A stretch of 64,000 nt of DNA from assembly GCA_022376465.1 (NCBI GenBank), contig JACDTU010000006.1, positions 248,001 through 312,000 of the forward strand, in the 5' to 3' direction. Source of the stretch: Cubamyces lactineus (lineage: Eukaryota; Basidiomycota; Agaricomycetes; Polyporales; Polyporaceae). Below the pieces are notes generated by a model. The model did not search any database. It saw only the letters and a program-made list of their open reading frames with translations, and was not told where the DNA came from. The position numbers were made by a program, and so were the translations under genes. Of the stretch, positions 41,229-53,065 are shown one piece after another (the stretch's first letter is position 1; each line of letters starts with the position of its first letter).

Positions 41229-43407
41229 ATGGCGTCGAAGTCGATACATCCCGACACCGAGATGGAACAAGACGTTGAAGCCGGTTGCTTCTCTGGATTG
41301 TTCAAGCTGAGAAACAAGGGTAGTACGAAGAACGAAGTATTGAAGGATCGTCAAAGTCGAGCTAACCGAGAGTCGTTGGACTCTGAGGCTCATAACTCCG
41401 AGTTGGTGAGTTCGAATGTCACGGAACCGAGCCCCCTTACTAACAGCATCCTGGGATGTCCCACTGTTACTGAGCAGCCTGCCTACATACAATATCCGTA
41501 CGGGTGGTATGGCGGGTATGAGGGACAACGTGCTCCCGATGAGCATGTTGCGGATAAGCCTCCGTCCTACGACGATGTCTTCAGGCCGGACGTCGTGTCT
41601 ACAATTGAGAGCAAGCTGAAAGAGCTTTCCCCCTCTCTCCGCCAACTAAGCCTCGATATCTGGAGTAGGTCTTATCAGCAATCTCATCGTCCAGTCCATG
41701 CTTATCCTGTGCGAACACCTCCCTCATCAGACCATCCAGAGATCATGTGGGAAGAAAAGTAGGCCCAGGCGTTTTCCCATTCATGCTCCGCACTTACATT
41801 CTACCTGTTTTCCAGGTATGCGCATGATAGATTGACTCAGTTCATGTCCTCGCATGGTTTCTCGGTAACGCCTCACTACTTGGGCATCGACACTGCCTTC
41901 CGTGCGGCATACACACACTCTCCTGGTGGGAAACCGCTCAAGAGTATTCGTGTGATCGGGGTCAATTCAGAGATAGATGCGCTCCCTGGCATCGGGCACG
42001 GGTGCGGGCATAACCTCATCGCCATGTCGGGCGTGGCAGTCGCTCTCGCAATGAAAGCCGCTCTGGAGCAGCATGACATTGCTGGAACCGTTATCCTGCT
42101 CGGAACTCCTGCCGAGGAGGCGGGCGGAGGAAAGATAACACTCCTTGAGCGGGGCGGATACGATGAAATGGACGCTTGCATCATGTGAGTGCTACACCTC
42201 ACGCCAGGGACATGGTTGACATCTTACTGCTTGATCAGGAGCCACCCTACATCAGGCCCCGACAACTTCTCTGGAATCTGGCCTGGAGTGGCATGCCAGC
42301 CGATCGACGTGGAGTTCTTCGGGCACGGGTGCGTGTGAGAGATATTCGACATATCGAGTCCGTACGCCTCACGTCTCCTCGGAAAGCGCACATGCTGCCA
42401 GTGCTCCATGGGAGGCCCAGAATGCACTCGACGCAGCGTTCGTGGCCTACGCCAGCATATCGGCCCTGCGTCAGCAGATCAAACCCGACCAACGCGTGCA
42501 CGGCATTGTCGTCGGACGAGACTGGGCTCCGAATGGTGAGTAGTGTATCCGGTCCCATCGCAGCAATTGTGTAGTTCATTCTACATGCCAGTGATTCCCG
42601 ATTACGCCAAATTGCGGTACATCGTCCGCGCGTCGAACTGGGCTGAGCTTGAAGTGCTCCGCAAGCGCGTCAGAGCATGCTTTGAGTACGTACGGTCAGT
42701 TGTCATATATGCCTGGTCGAATGTTCTGACGTGGTGTGCGGTCGTGAAGCGCCGCGGCGCTTGCCACTGCCTGCAAGATCCAAGTCACGCCGGGCGCGGG
42801 CTACTTTGAGCTCCGAAACAACGACGTCTTAGGTGCGTTTGCGAAGCTTACGAACGTCATAGTTAGTGTATCGACGGACCCGTGATCATAGGAAGAGAAT
42901 ACGCCAATGTAGTGGGCAGAAGATACGGCATCACGACAGTCAGTTCGAGCGAAGGAGCAAAGTTCTCGACAGATTTCGTGAGCACTATCTCGCCCTCTTG
43001 GTGTTCGCTTATCAGCTGACGCCGTCGTTCAAGGGGAATGTGACTCATGGTAGGACAAGACATTCTGTCATACATGGCAGCTAGCTTACTTCAAGTTGGT
43101 ACTGCCTCATCTGTCAGCGCTCCCGGCTCTCCATCCTGCTTATTCCATTCCGACTGAGCCGAATGGCAGCAACCACACGCCTCAGTTCGCCAAGGCAGCG
43201 GCTACTCCTGAAGCACATGCTGCCACTCTGAAAGTGGCAACTGGACTGGCTGCTACAGGCGTCAGGGTTCTAGCGGATGCAGAATTTGCTCGACAGGTCA
43301 GTACTATGTTCCTTGCATTGGGAGCAGCGCTATGGTATGACCTTACTCGCTGAAACTCGCAGGTGACGAAGTATTTCGAAGACAACAAAGCTTCCGCGTC
43401 TTTCTGA
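41229..43407 (+). CDS. M20-family metallopeptidase/amidohydrolase (ACY1L2-like) with N-terminal extension
   Basis: Ten exons: 41229-41758, 41816-42184, 42239-42328, 42381-42535, 42592-42685, 42750-42832, 42892-42977, 43034-43049, 43118-43296 and 43363-43407, giving 548 aa. After about 170 residues of disordered extension with a PPSY motif, the M20 core shows NSEIDALPGIGHGCGHN (metal ligands in GCGHN), GTPAEEAGGGK (catalytic Glu), SHPTSGPDN, AHAASAPWEAQNALDAA, GYFELRNNDVL, FGNVTH and ALPALHP. Exon 8 is 16 nt. The acceptor of exon 4 is odd: phase and homology put it at 42381, but the preceding bases are TC, not AG. It is either a rare splice site or a one-base lesion. The likely substrate is an N-acyl or peptide amide. 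No signal peptide, so cytosolic. Confidence 0.75.
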
Positions 43408-44056
43408 AGCCTGCGCGAACTCGGGAGTCGATACCCGTTGGCAATGCCATGCACATGTGGTTTCAGTCGAATAATTAGCCAATGTAGACTGTCCGGGTGC
43501 CATGCTGGCCTTTCACTGCCTCTATACCTGGGCCCTTGTGACCGGAGGCAGCGCCCACTTCGAGTTCACCGATCATAGTAGCGCCCCGACACACGTATCG
43601 GAACCTGATGGCCCAACTTAGAAATTATGCGTTGATATCCCAGCATCTATCCCTGCATGCATCGCTATCGCTCGTCCAGGTGTCTGTCTAGATGTCGAGC
43701 TCTTCACGGAAAAGTTTTTCATCGAACGCAGTTCACAGCCAGCGCTTTAAGCGAGACGCGTGGCTGAACCGTGCCTCTCGCGCGTCGCGCTCCTCCGCGG
43801 CTAAGGTGCCGCCGTCAAACTCTCCACTTCTCACTACTACTACCACCCGTCACTCTCAGGCCGTGCCTTTGCATTCCTCAACTACAGTGCGTTGGAGATC
43901 ACATCTGCCAACAGGACTGTTGCCGAAGGCGGTAGCCGTACGCGATTTCATAGCCACTCTGCTACCCAAACAGCATATGAAGCGACGCTCCTCAGAGTTT
44001 GATCAGTACACAACTTCTCCAGAACTCAGTCTGAGACGGACATCATCACTCCCACC

Positions 44057-45082
44057 ATGGACAAACTTATCTCTATGTGCTCTGATGTGTACCAGCTGAA
44101 ACCTAGCCTCGTTCTTCCCGTGCTCATGGGCCTCGGGGCGGATGTGCTCCGGCGAGCCCAGGCCATTCCGGACATATCTCCTCTCACCATCGGGTGGCCC
44201 GAGTTCCTCTTAACTATCCTCGCACGCGCTCGCCACGACCTCCAGGTCGAGCCTCCATGCACGGTCATCAATGCGAAGTCTGGTTACGCGCGGACCAACC
44301 GCTCGCCCGTGCTTGAACACCTGCTTCGTAGCCATACCAACGACTCTACCCGCGGCGGCCTTAGTGTCACCTTTTTGACCACCTCTCAGCGCCCGGGAAC
44401 GCCTTCCTTCGACGGACTGTCTTATGCCGCGATAGCCGTCGCCGCTGGACAGCTCAGCCTCGCAGCCATTCTACCCGTCATCGGCCAAAGTTCCGCGAAT
44501 GTCTTCAACATTACATTGGCCGGTACCCTCCTCTCCAATGCTGCGAGCCACCTCCTGCGCCGCCACCAGCTCAAGCAAATCCTGTCCGCCCGCGAGATTC
44601 CCGAGAAGCGCCGTGACATTACCTGCATCACCAGTGGCAATGGTAGTGCGGAAGCCGTGGTCATCATCAGCGAGGGCGGCGGAGTGCGCATCGAGGATTT
44701 GGCTGCGGGCCGCGCCAACAATCTTGGCCTTGGATCCACCCTCGCTGCTGCGACGCTCATCCTGCTCTGGACGATCTTCCTCTTGGCCCTCACGACCCTC
44801 GAGCCGGTCGACGCGTGGTGGATGCTTGTCCAGTGCGGCATGGGAACGGCGTATACCGTCTTCGCCGCTAGGCAATGGCGTGGGCCCGCTGCGTTAGGAT
44901 TCAAGTTTGCGGAGAAGAGGGTCGTGCGGGCAGACAAGGTTATGGCCACGCTGATGAAGGCTGAGGAGATAGAGCCCGGGGTCGGATCTACGCTTCTCCC
45001 GATTTACTTCCCTGGGCCGTTGAGGCCTGACGAGGAGCTGTGGTGGGCCGAGAGGAAACAGGCTCCCAAAGCCGCCATGTGA
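44057..45082 (+). CDS. Multi-pass membrane protein, uncharacterised fungal family, copy 3 (diverged)
   Basis: Single-exon frame of 341 aa with an ATG in good context (CACCATGG). It shares with copies 1 and 2 the VINAKSGYARTNRSPVLEHLLR block, SDITCITSGNGSAEAVVIISEGG-like region, the DLAAGR motif, a pair of membrane segments around LAAATLILLWTIFLLALTTL, and the PGVGSTLLPIYFPGPLRPDEELWW tail. The N-terminal membrane part is shorter and the APVAFSFGWLAYS segment is replaced by GWPEFLLTILARARHD. It is an old paralogue, about 5 kb from copy 2, with the FSH1 and M20 genes between. Confidence 0.75.
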   Translation: MDKLISMCSDVYQLKPSLVLPVLMGLGADVLRRAQAIPDISPLTIGWPEFLLTILARARHDLQVEPPCTVINAKSGYARTNRSPVLEHLLRSHTNDSTRGGLSVTFLTTSQRPGTPSFDGLSYAAIAVAAGQLSLAAILPVIGQSSANVFNITLAGTLLSNAASHLLRRHQLKQILSAREIPEKRRDITCITSGNGSAEAVVIISEGGGVRIEDLAAGRANNLGLGSTLAAATLILLWTIFLLALTTLEPVDAWWMLVQCGMGTAYTVFAARQWRGPAALGFKFAEKRVVRADKVMATLMKAEEIEPGVGSTLLPIYFPGPLRPDEELWWAERKQAPKAAM

Positions 45083-45611
45083 AGGAAACTCTGCCCCCGA
45101 CGCCGATGCCTCCTCTCGTATAACCCCATGTCCTATGGATCTGGAGGAGTGTAAATCCAAGGTTGTCGATGTTCGCAACGTGATGCGTTTGTGTTACACT
45201 ATGCCTGCTATGACTCGAAATCTGGCAGTGCTCTTATGTATCTCACACTGTATTGAATCAGAAATCTTACCTGGAAGCTAGAATAGGTTGAGACTGGCTG
45301 CCAGCTCAAGCTGAGTTTTGTGACAAGACGATCGCGCTCTGTGCGTTGGTCTCGACTACTCGGCTCCTCTTGAAGGCGCACGCGATGATATGCCGTACGA
45401 AGACTCTACTAGTGCTACACGTAGAATTACGAGCACTTCAACAAACGACGCACGAATCGATCTCAAACATCACCCCAATGCATTCATGCCAAAGACCATG
45501 ATCGTACTAGTGACTGGCGCACTCGCTAATCGTCATAATGTTCGTGAAGGTGCCATTGTCAACTCCAGCACGTCCGGGCAAGGTATCGCGAGCGAGCGAT
45601 CCCACGAAGCG

Positions 45612-48262
45612 CTAATCTTCGTCCTCTTCAGAGTCGGAATCGTCCCTCCGTTCGTTGTCTAAGCCCAAGTGAATAACGGGAGCCGATTGTGACCCCTTCA
45701 TCTTCCTACGCTTCCGCTGTCTGGAGTCTGCAATCCCAGTATAGGAATATTGACCAGTCGATCTATCAATCCGAATTCCGTGAGCGCCGCCCTGATCCTT
45801 GTTCGTGGGGTATCGGTCGCCAGACGGATCACGATCTTTCAGCCATCTCAAGTTCATGAAGTGATCGAGAAGTGCTATGAAGGCGTCGTGTGTCTGGACT
45901 TTGGCGGCATCTTTATACTCCTGTGCGGTGGGAATGCGGGCGGTGTTGTTTTGCTGATAGTAGATGTCAACAGAGACTGCACGGGGGCGCTTTGGAGACG
46001 CGCCTGACTGGGCTTCGACAAGATGACTGTCCTCTTTATCGCCGATGGCATCATCTTCATCCTCTTCGTCGGAGTCAAGGAGTAGTTGAGTAGGAGGAAC
46101 AGAGGACGGTGGCGTAGGGGAGGTCACTCGCTTTGACTCGGATTGGTAAGTCCGTACGATGTGATTGGCGTGGAACCAGCGGAGTAGCGTGTTCAGTAAG
46201 TCGCCCATATGACCCGCAAACAGGACCTGTGTCCCATCACCTGTCTTGAGGACGCCGTTGGACAGCACAGACCCCTTCCGAGAGCCGCAGCGCCATCCCT
46301 TGACGTAGCAATTGAACTGGTCAAAGTACTCGTCGATGAATGCGCCGACTTGAGGCTCATCGAGGTTGGACGTAAAATAACGAACAGCATAGTATAGGAT
46401 GACGTTGAAGAACGCCTCCAGCTCGTCACATATCTCGACTGATTTGTTGTGGTCATTCAAGAGCGCCACGGACATAAATTGCCACGTTCCCTGAGGCGGG
46501 TCAATTGAGTACCATTAGCGAAGATAGGTAGGAGCATAGTTGACGTACAGATCTCACAGGCTGCCGCGGCGACTTTATCGGGGCGTCGATGGGCTTCGAT
46601 AGCTCCCAGTCACAGAGGAGCCCTCTCCAAACCACCTTCCAGGAGCCGTTCCGACGCTGTTTGAGTTCAGGGATCATCACGATATTGCTCCCACTGATGT
46701 CCCGATGGAGGCGCGACGTCGGTTCTTTCAAAGCCATTGAATGGGCTGATGATGTCTGGCCGGTCAGTACAACTAGATACACAGATGTATACCGCGCCAC
46801 TAACCTTTGAGGCAGTCGGAAATGACAGAAATGAGGTCCTTGCCTGCGGGGCAGTCTCTCAGAGGCATGCCTATCTCCTCGACGACCAACCGAGCATGCT
46901 TGTGCGGGCGCAGCGGGCAGTCTCCATTGAACAGAGGTCTTGATGCAGTTGCACCATCCCCCGTTGGCTGATCCTGGATCCCCGGCAAGCTCCGAGTGTC
47001 CGATTGGGGGTGATAGGATTGGCTGGACGACGCAGCGGAGAGGGCGATCTTCGAGTCGGAACGTACGTGCTTCCTAGCCCACTTCCACACCTTCGGAGAG
47101 ACGGTCCATTGGCCAGGGAGGTCGCCGTAGCAGCGCAACTTCGGGATGTGCGGGACATGAGCATTGTTCAGCGCTTGTAGAATGTCGCCCTCGGGCTCTA
47201 TACCGGGGTAGGCGACCCGCCAGCAATCCTTCAGCCAGGCAAACTCTCCCGTCTGCCTGTCCACGGCAGCAAAAGCCTGCGTTCCACGGCCTGTCACCCC
47301 CTTGGCGAAGAAGATCGGTCTACCAACCAGGTACTGGCGAGTCGTGTTGCCATCGGGGACGTCAAGGATGTAGCGTGGTGCATCACGATCGAGAGAGACC
47401 CTGAACAAGTCCCGAACATATCGGTAAACGAGCCGTCCGTCGCGAGGGAGACTGTTCATGTCGATATGACTTGATTCGTGGTCGATATCGGACTCGCGGC
47501 GCTGCGCCATGTCATCCATGAATCTGTAGAGAGGGTCCGGCGAGTAAATGCGGTGGGCGGTGGGATCGAGGCCAAGCTGCTCGTCGGAGCACTGAGACAT
47601 ACGCCAGAGGATTTGACAGAATAGCTCCCAGTTAGCACAATAGTCAAGCGAGACTGTAAGGACGACACCAGATCTATCCCAGCGAGTGAGGCGGCAGTTC
47701 ATCCCATTGACATGGAGTAAGAAGAATGCGACACGTCGCTGGGCAGCGAAGGCCAACTCAGCATAGGTGCTGACCTGCCCGCGCGCATCCTTATGTGAGA
47801 TTGCTTCGGGACAGGGGTTGGCGTCATCCGAGAACGGGTCGAATTCGGTCCCCCCACGCTTGAACTCGACGACGACGATCTGGTCCGCAGAGCGGGGTTC
47901 GCCATCTTGGGGCACAGGTGCGTCGGGATTGTTGGTACGGTAGAAAGCACTGTCGATCCCCAGCCGGCTACTCTTGCCAGACTTGCGGGCGCACTTTTTA
48001 AACGCCAAGCCCGGAGTCAGACCATGTGTCGTGACGGCTGCGGCCTGAGTAGGGTATCACGATGAGCCTGAAGATGAGTGATTGAAATCATACACACGAA
48101 TGCTGCCTCTATCTCCGTTTCTTTAGCATTCGCGTTGACAAGGGTGACAATTTCTTTGAACGGGTTGCTGATGGGAATAGGAGGAGAACCGGCTCCTGGC
48201 GGCCTTGGCCAAAATTTGTCGACGAAGTAGTCGATAGGAACGCGTACTGCCTTGTCGGCCAT
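45612..48262 (-). CDS. FunK1-type protein kinase, copy D
   Basis: Minus-strand exons 48098-48262, 46805-48044, 46549-46745 and 45612-46490 keep phase and give 826 aa. Kinase hallmarks: LTRWDRSG, LKDCWR, HRDISGSN and CDWELSK. Exon 3 is 197 nt, as in copy E but not A and C (194 nt), so D and E are closer to each other. The tail is acidic, then basic (RQRKRRKMKGS). The conserved Met at 48262 (DDM-ADKAV) is taken as the start. Upstream sequence related to the copy A N-terminus (DTPLSQ) exists, but in another frame and behind a TAG, so the longer N-terminus has been lost. It is convergent with the membrane-protein gene at 44057. Confidence 0.8.
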
Positions 48263-48450
48263 ATCGTCTGAGAATTTCTGGCGTCGAACAGTGAAGACTT
48301 CTGACTGTCGCGTTGGTATCGCGGTTGCTGGGAGAGTGGGGTGTCCGGCACGACAACAGATAGCTTCTAAGAGGCGACGTCGACAGACATTATGAGATTA
48401 GAAAAGCTCAGACGGGGTGAGAGAACTGGGTACATACCACACGTCACTCA

Positions 48451-48463
48451 GTCTATATAGCTG
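48451..48463 (-). promoter_or_regulatory. Putative TATA element of FunK1 copy D
   Basis: CAGCTATATAGAC on the minus strand matches the elements before copies A and C. It lies about 190 bases upstream of the chosen start and about 75 bases upstream of an older ATG at about 48391. Confidence 0.45.
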
Positions 48464-49378
48464 CGTGTATGTTCAGAAAACGCTCGGGGTACCTGGGGCG
48501 ATCATGGGTGAGTCTCGTGGGGATGCACTGGCGGGCAGGAAAGGCTTGGAGAGTCTGTGCGTTGCGCACAAGGACCGGATCGATAAACACAACATCCGGT
48601 GAACGCGTGCAAAAAAGATCGGTGTGCATGAGGTCCTCGAGTCCAGGGATGACAATACTAACCACGATTTGAGGGGATCCCGCAGACAAAAAATATGTGA
48701 GCTGTCGAATGGCGGTTTCATCTTCCGATTTCAACACTTGACCTAGCGGAACGTCGACAGCCGTCTTCACAATGATAGGACACTTTACAAAACCATCATG
48801 CATTAGCGTTTGGCTCTCAGATGGAGTCCGAGATGGGCGCTGTAATGTTGAGGATGGCGGCACCCGTCGGCGACCATGAGCGCCCCGCCAGTTTTGACGC
48901 TCAGCTCAGACCCCGCCGTGGCGCATTGTACATGCATATGCGCAGTGCGCACGCGCGCGATCATGCGCGGAGAGTGAGGGTGTGCGCGATGAGTAGGAGA
49001 CCAGGCGCGAAGGGGCGCAATATGTACTAGAAGAGCTCGTCGGCGGCGGGAGCGAGTGATGCGCCACGACGAGGTCTGAACTGAGCGTCAAACCCCGCGC
49101 AAATCCGCTGGGTCATTAATCATTAACCTCAAGTCTCTAGAACCGCCTAACGAATATGACGATGAGCCATGTATCATGACATCGTATGGAAGACCCTGAT
49201 AGTTTTGTTGCATAGCTTCTCTTAAACCACTTAACACGACACCGTACGTATTTGCCGAAGAGTGGCTGACGGACGTCGAACCCGCTCAGGATCATACAGG
49301 TATGCCACCGACCGACATGCATATGGCCATTAGGCACGTTCGAAAGTAGCACAGCTACACAAAGAGCCCCTCGGGTAA
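48464..49378. other. Intergenic; one weak minus-strand frame
   Basis: A 136-codon minus-strand frame (48863-48453, starting MPPSSTLQRPSRTP) contains a stretch such as GQVLKSEDETAIRQLTYFL and QIVVSIVIPGLEDLMHTD that looks protein-like, but I recognise no family and see no flanking exon. It could be a gene relic. The rest up to 49378 shows nothing. An alternating purine-pyrimidine run (GCGCACGCGCGC) lies near 48946-48960. Confidence 0.35.
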
Positions 49379-52071
49379 TTAATCTTCAGACTCAGAATCA
49401 GTATCGTCCGTCCACTGATAGTCCAGCCCCCTGTGAACAAAGGAGACTGATTGCAATTCTTGCAGCCTCCTGCCATGAGCGCTGTCGTGATCGTGTGTCG
49501 TGGGGTAGCGGTCACCAGACGGATCGCGATCTTCCCGCCAAGTCAGGTCTAAGAGATGTCGGAGAAGTTCTATCAAGGCGTCGTGCGTCTGGACCTTTGC
49601 GGCATCTTTGTACTCCTTCTCTGTTGGAACGCGGTCGGTGGAGTCATCTGAGAAGTCGGTGTCAATAGAGAGGGCACGAAGCTGGTTGGAAGTCGCATCT
49701 GAGAGGGGCCTGATACAGTGCTCGACTTCCTTTTCACCGCTTGCCCTGGTCGCTTCGCCTTCGTCATGTTCATCAGGTTTCGGTAGACGCGGAGGAGTAG
49801 GAGAGGCAGCCTGCTTCAGTTCAGACTCGTACTCTCGTACGACGTAGTTGGCGCGGAACCAGCGGAGTAGCGTCCGAAGTAAGCGACCCATATGACTTCC
49901 AAACCTGACTATCGTTCCATCGCCTGTCCTGAGGACGCCGTTCGACATCACAGCCTCTTTCCGAAAGCCACAGCGCCATTTATTGCCGTAGCATAGAAAT
50001 TCGTCGAAGTATTCGTCGATGAAGGAGCCCACTTGCGCCTCCTCGAGATTGGAGTTGAGGTAACGAACGGTGTGGTACACGAGTACGTGGAGGAATGCTT
50101 CCAGCTCGTCCGATATTTCAGCAGTCTTGCCATGATCATTCAGTAGCGCTACAGACGCGTACTGCCACGTTCCCTGTGGTGGACCATGACCACAGGAGTT
50201 CGGTTGAGAACGCGCTTTTGAAGGGCTTAGATGACGTACATATCTCATAGGTTGCCTTTGTACCCTCATCCGAGCGCCGATACGCTCTGACATCTCCCAG
50301 TTGCACAGCAACCCCTTCCAGACGATCGCCCCACAGCCATCTCGATGACGCGCCAGTTGAGGTATCATCATGATATTGCTCGTGTTGATATCCCGATGGA
50401 GGCGCGCTGCTGGCCCACTCGCAGCCATGCGATGTGCTAGATTTTACCTATCAATCAATGACATCGGATATGGCAAGTGAATACAACACTGCTTACCTTT
50501 CAGACAGTCGAAGATAACATTGACGAGGCTTTTACCCGTCGAAAAGTGCTTAAGTGGCAAACATACTTCCCTTACCACCATTCGAGCATGCTGGCGCAGG
50601 CACGGCGGTCCATGTGCTTCGTCAAATGACAGTCTTGATGTGTCAGTTACGCCGTTGCCTCGCAATGATGTTGGGCCTATGCGGAACACACCGATTTCCC
50701 TCTGATTGGAGCGCCATACCTGTTCCGATAGGCTGAGAGTGTCTCTGAAGTCGATGTCTGGATGACAGCTATGATTAACGAGTCAGTAACCAATTACGTA
50801 CATAGATTCCTGCTCATGTGCCCACCTTAGACTCTCCAGAGCAAGAGTGGTCTGTTCGGGTAGATCGCCGTAGCACAGCACGGTCGGGACGTGCGGAACT
50901 CCAGTATCGTTCAGTTCTCGCAAGATGTCGCCCTCAGATTCAGACCCAATGTATACCGGTCTCCAACAGTCCTTCAGCCAGACGAACTGTCCGGTCCTCC
51001 TTTCTAGAGCAGCGAATCCTTTCGTCCCAGACCCTATGACACTCGAGGAACCGCATACTGGCCTGCTGACTAGATACTGGTGGCTCTTGTCACCATCGGG
51101 AACGTGAAGAAGGTAGCGGGGTGCGTTACGAGAAAGGGATTCGCGAAACAAGTCGCGGACATAACGATAGATAACCGGTTGATCGAAACTACTGGGAAGC
51201 ACGTTAGAGAGTTCAATCTTGCACGACCTGTGGTCCATATCCGAGTCGTCAGTCTTCGCCGCATCGTCCATAGCCTGGTAAAGAGGGTCGTGGGGTAGGA
51301 GGCGGTGAGCAGTAGAATCGTAGCCAAGTTGCTCGTCAGAGCATCGCGACATGCGCCAGAGTATGTTGCAGAACAACTGCCATCGTTCACAGTAATCCAG
51401 GGGCTCTGTGACGATGATCCCAGACCTGTCCCAGCGAGTGAAGCGACAAGTCCGTCCCATGATAATGAACATGAAAAGAGCAAGTCGGTGCTGAGCGGAG
51501 AAGACAGCCCCTACGGGATCATTCAACCCTGCGAAAGGGTCAGAGATCTCCCTGGCCTCGTAGGAGCAGATACGCTCGCTGGAGCGCGAGTCGAAGTATG
51601 AGCGCGCACAACAAAACTCGACGGCAACGACCTGATCTGCGTCGGAACGGCGACTTCGGGAACCGTGGACATATTAGCGATGCCGTCCCGATAGAATGCC
51701 CCGGACGTGCGCATCGGAGTGTCAACTTCGTCGTCCCAGAACTCATCAGAATATACATCATGATCAGTGACAGGCTCTTCAGGGTGTATGCCAAGGCACA
51801 TTCCCGGGACGAGGGCGTACTGGTTGACGGCCTCGGCCTGGTTACACCGACAACAACGATGAGAATTGATATGCCACGCATAACAATTATTACTCACAAA
51901 CGTCAGCACAATGTCAAGCTGTGGTGCGTTGCTCTCGATGAGCCCTACAATCGATTCGAAGGGGCTACAGACAGGGATGGTGGGCTGGGGATCTATACTT
52001 GCGGTAATAGACCAGAACATTTCAAAGAAGTGGTCAATGGAGACAGTGATTCGGGGCGTATTTTGTTCCAT
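49379..52071 (-). pseudogene. FunK1-type kinase, copy E, damaged
   Basis: Exon equivalents on the minus strand are 51898-52071, 50497-51837, 50240-50436 and 49379-50173. Exon 2 carries a frameshift near 51650, between the VPEVAVP and DADQVVAVEF blocks. It also has a TGA near 50782, avoidable only by an implausible 33-nt intron (50769-50801). The DWE motif reads CNWEMSE, so the metal-binding Asp is Asn, and the catalytic loop is HRDINTSN. LKDCWR is kept. Loss of frame and of the Asp both argue against kinase activity. Exon 4 and its splice sites remain clean, so the damage is recent. An assembly error could explain the frameshift but not the Asp change. Confidence 0.8.
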
Positions 52072-52490
52072 CTCAGTATGGCACAGAATGAGTCGTCTTC
52101 GGGGGACAAGAGCCTAGCATGTACATGGGAAACTCAAGAGACTTGTGCGCCGGCATAGGCCACATAACGTATGGAGGTTACCCGTGGGAACGTCGGACTT
52201 TGAACGGCGGACAGTCCGGTGATAAGCGCCAGCACCTCAGGCTAGCGTTGCCCGAGGGCCTGTAGTACCGCGGCATGCCACTGCGCCAAAACAGCAAAAA
52301 GAAATTACGACATAAAGTACAGCAACAGTTCACGATGTCCGCAGGCCCGGAGCGCTGTGCGTGACATGCGCGAGAGGACCGGCTCGCCAGCGATAGCTAC
52401 AGCGGTACAATCTCTCGACGTCGTCTATTATAATATTTATTACGCCAACTCATCCCTTCGAACTTCATCCAGTTCCCGGGCCCGGAACTC

Positions 52491-53065
52491 ATGAACGACG
52501 ACGTTCCCATAGGCCTTGATAATGTTATCGCGGTTCTCGTTGACATGCCCGAGGTGCAAGTCCTCCGCATCCACACCTCTCCCAGCGAGTCGATGAACGC
52601 GAACTGGGCGGAAACGCTCTCGAGACTGCGGAAGGTGCAAGGACCAGCTGTCGACATACGCTGGACACCGAGCACGCCATCGTTCCATTGATGCTGCCTC
52701 TCGATCTTGTCCTCGAGATCACCGAGCCCACATATCTCATGCTGAGCGTGGAGATCGGAGAGCAGAACGCCGACATAACCTGGATTCGAATCATCTGCCC
52801 CGAACTTCAACGCTTACGGTTGGTCGACTTCTGGGAATGACTTGACGGCGTTGATGGGCGTTTTGTGAAGTACCTCAAGGCGAGGCGGCAGATACTCGGC
52901 AGAGAAGTGGTACTGGAAGAGCTGACGGTCAAGCTGCACCAAGAAATGTGGTAAGAAGATTTCCGGGCCCGGAAGGCGGCATTCGAAGAGGCCGCGAGTC
53001 CATTCGTTGGCTGGATGGTTTTTGAAGCCATTAATCTGCGAGAGGAGGAGTTGTATGATTTCTAG
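52491..53065 (+). pseudogene. F-box-like protein relic
   Basis: From the ATG at 52691 one frame reads MLPLDLVLEITEPTYLML, then ITWIRIICPELQRLRLVDFW, then a C-terminal block ending EAINLREEELYDF and TAG at 53063-53065. It is broken by TGA (52838-52840) and TAA (52952-52954). Frame 52491-52691 just upstream, in another phase, contains MPEVQVLRIHTSPSE and looks like the preceding part. The mix of short Leu-rich strands resembles basidiomycete F-box proteins, but the F-box itself is not clearly seen. Low certainty on identity, fair certainty that it is a dead gene. Confidence 0.4.

Noticed and set aside
50769..50801. Extra intron in FunK1 copy E that would remove the TGA
   Set aside because: It would keep phase and has GTACGT and TAG ends, but 33 nt is below plausible intron length for basidiomycetes. 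Taken as an in-frame stop.
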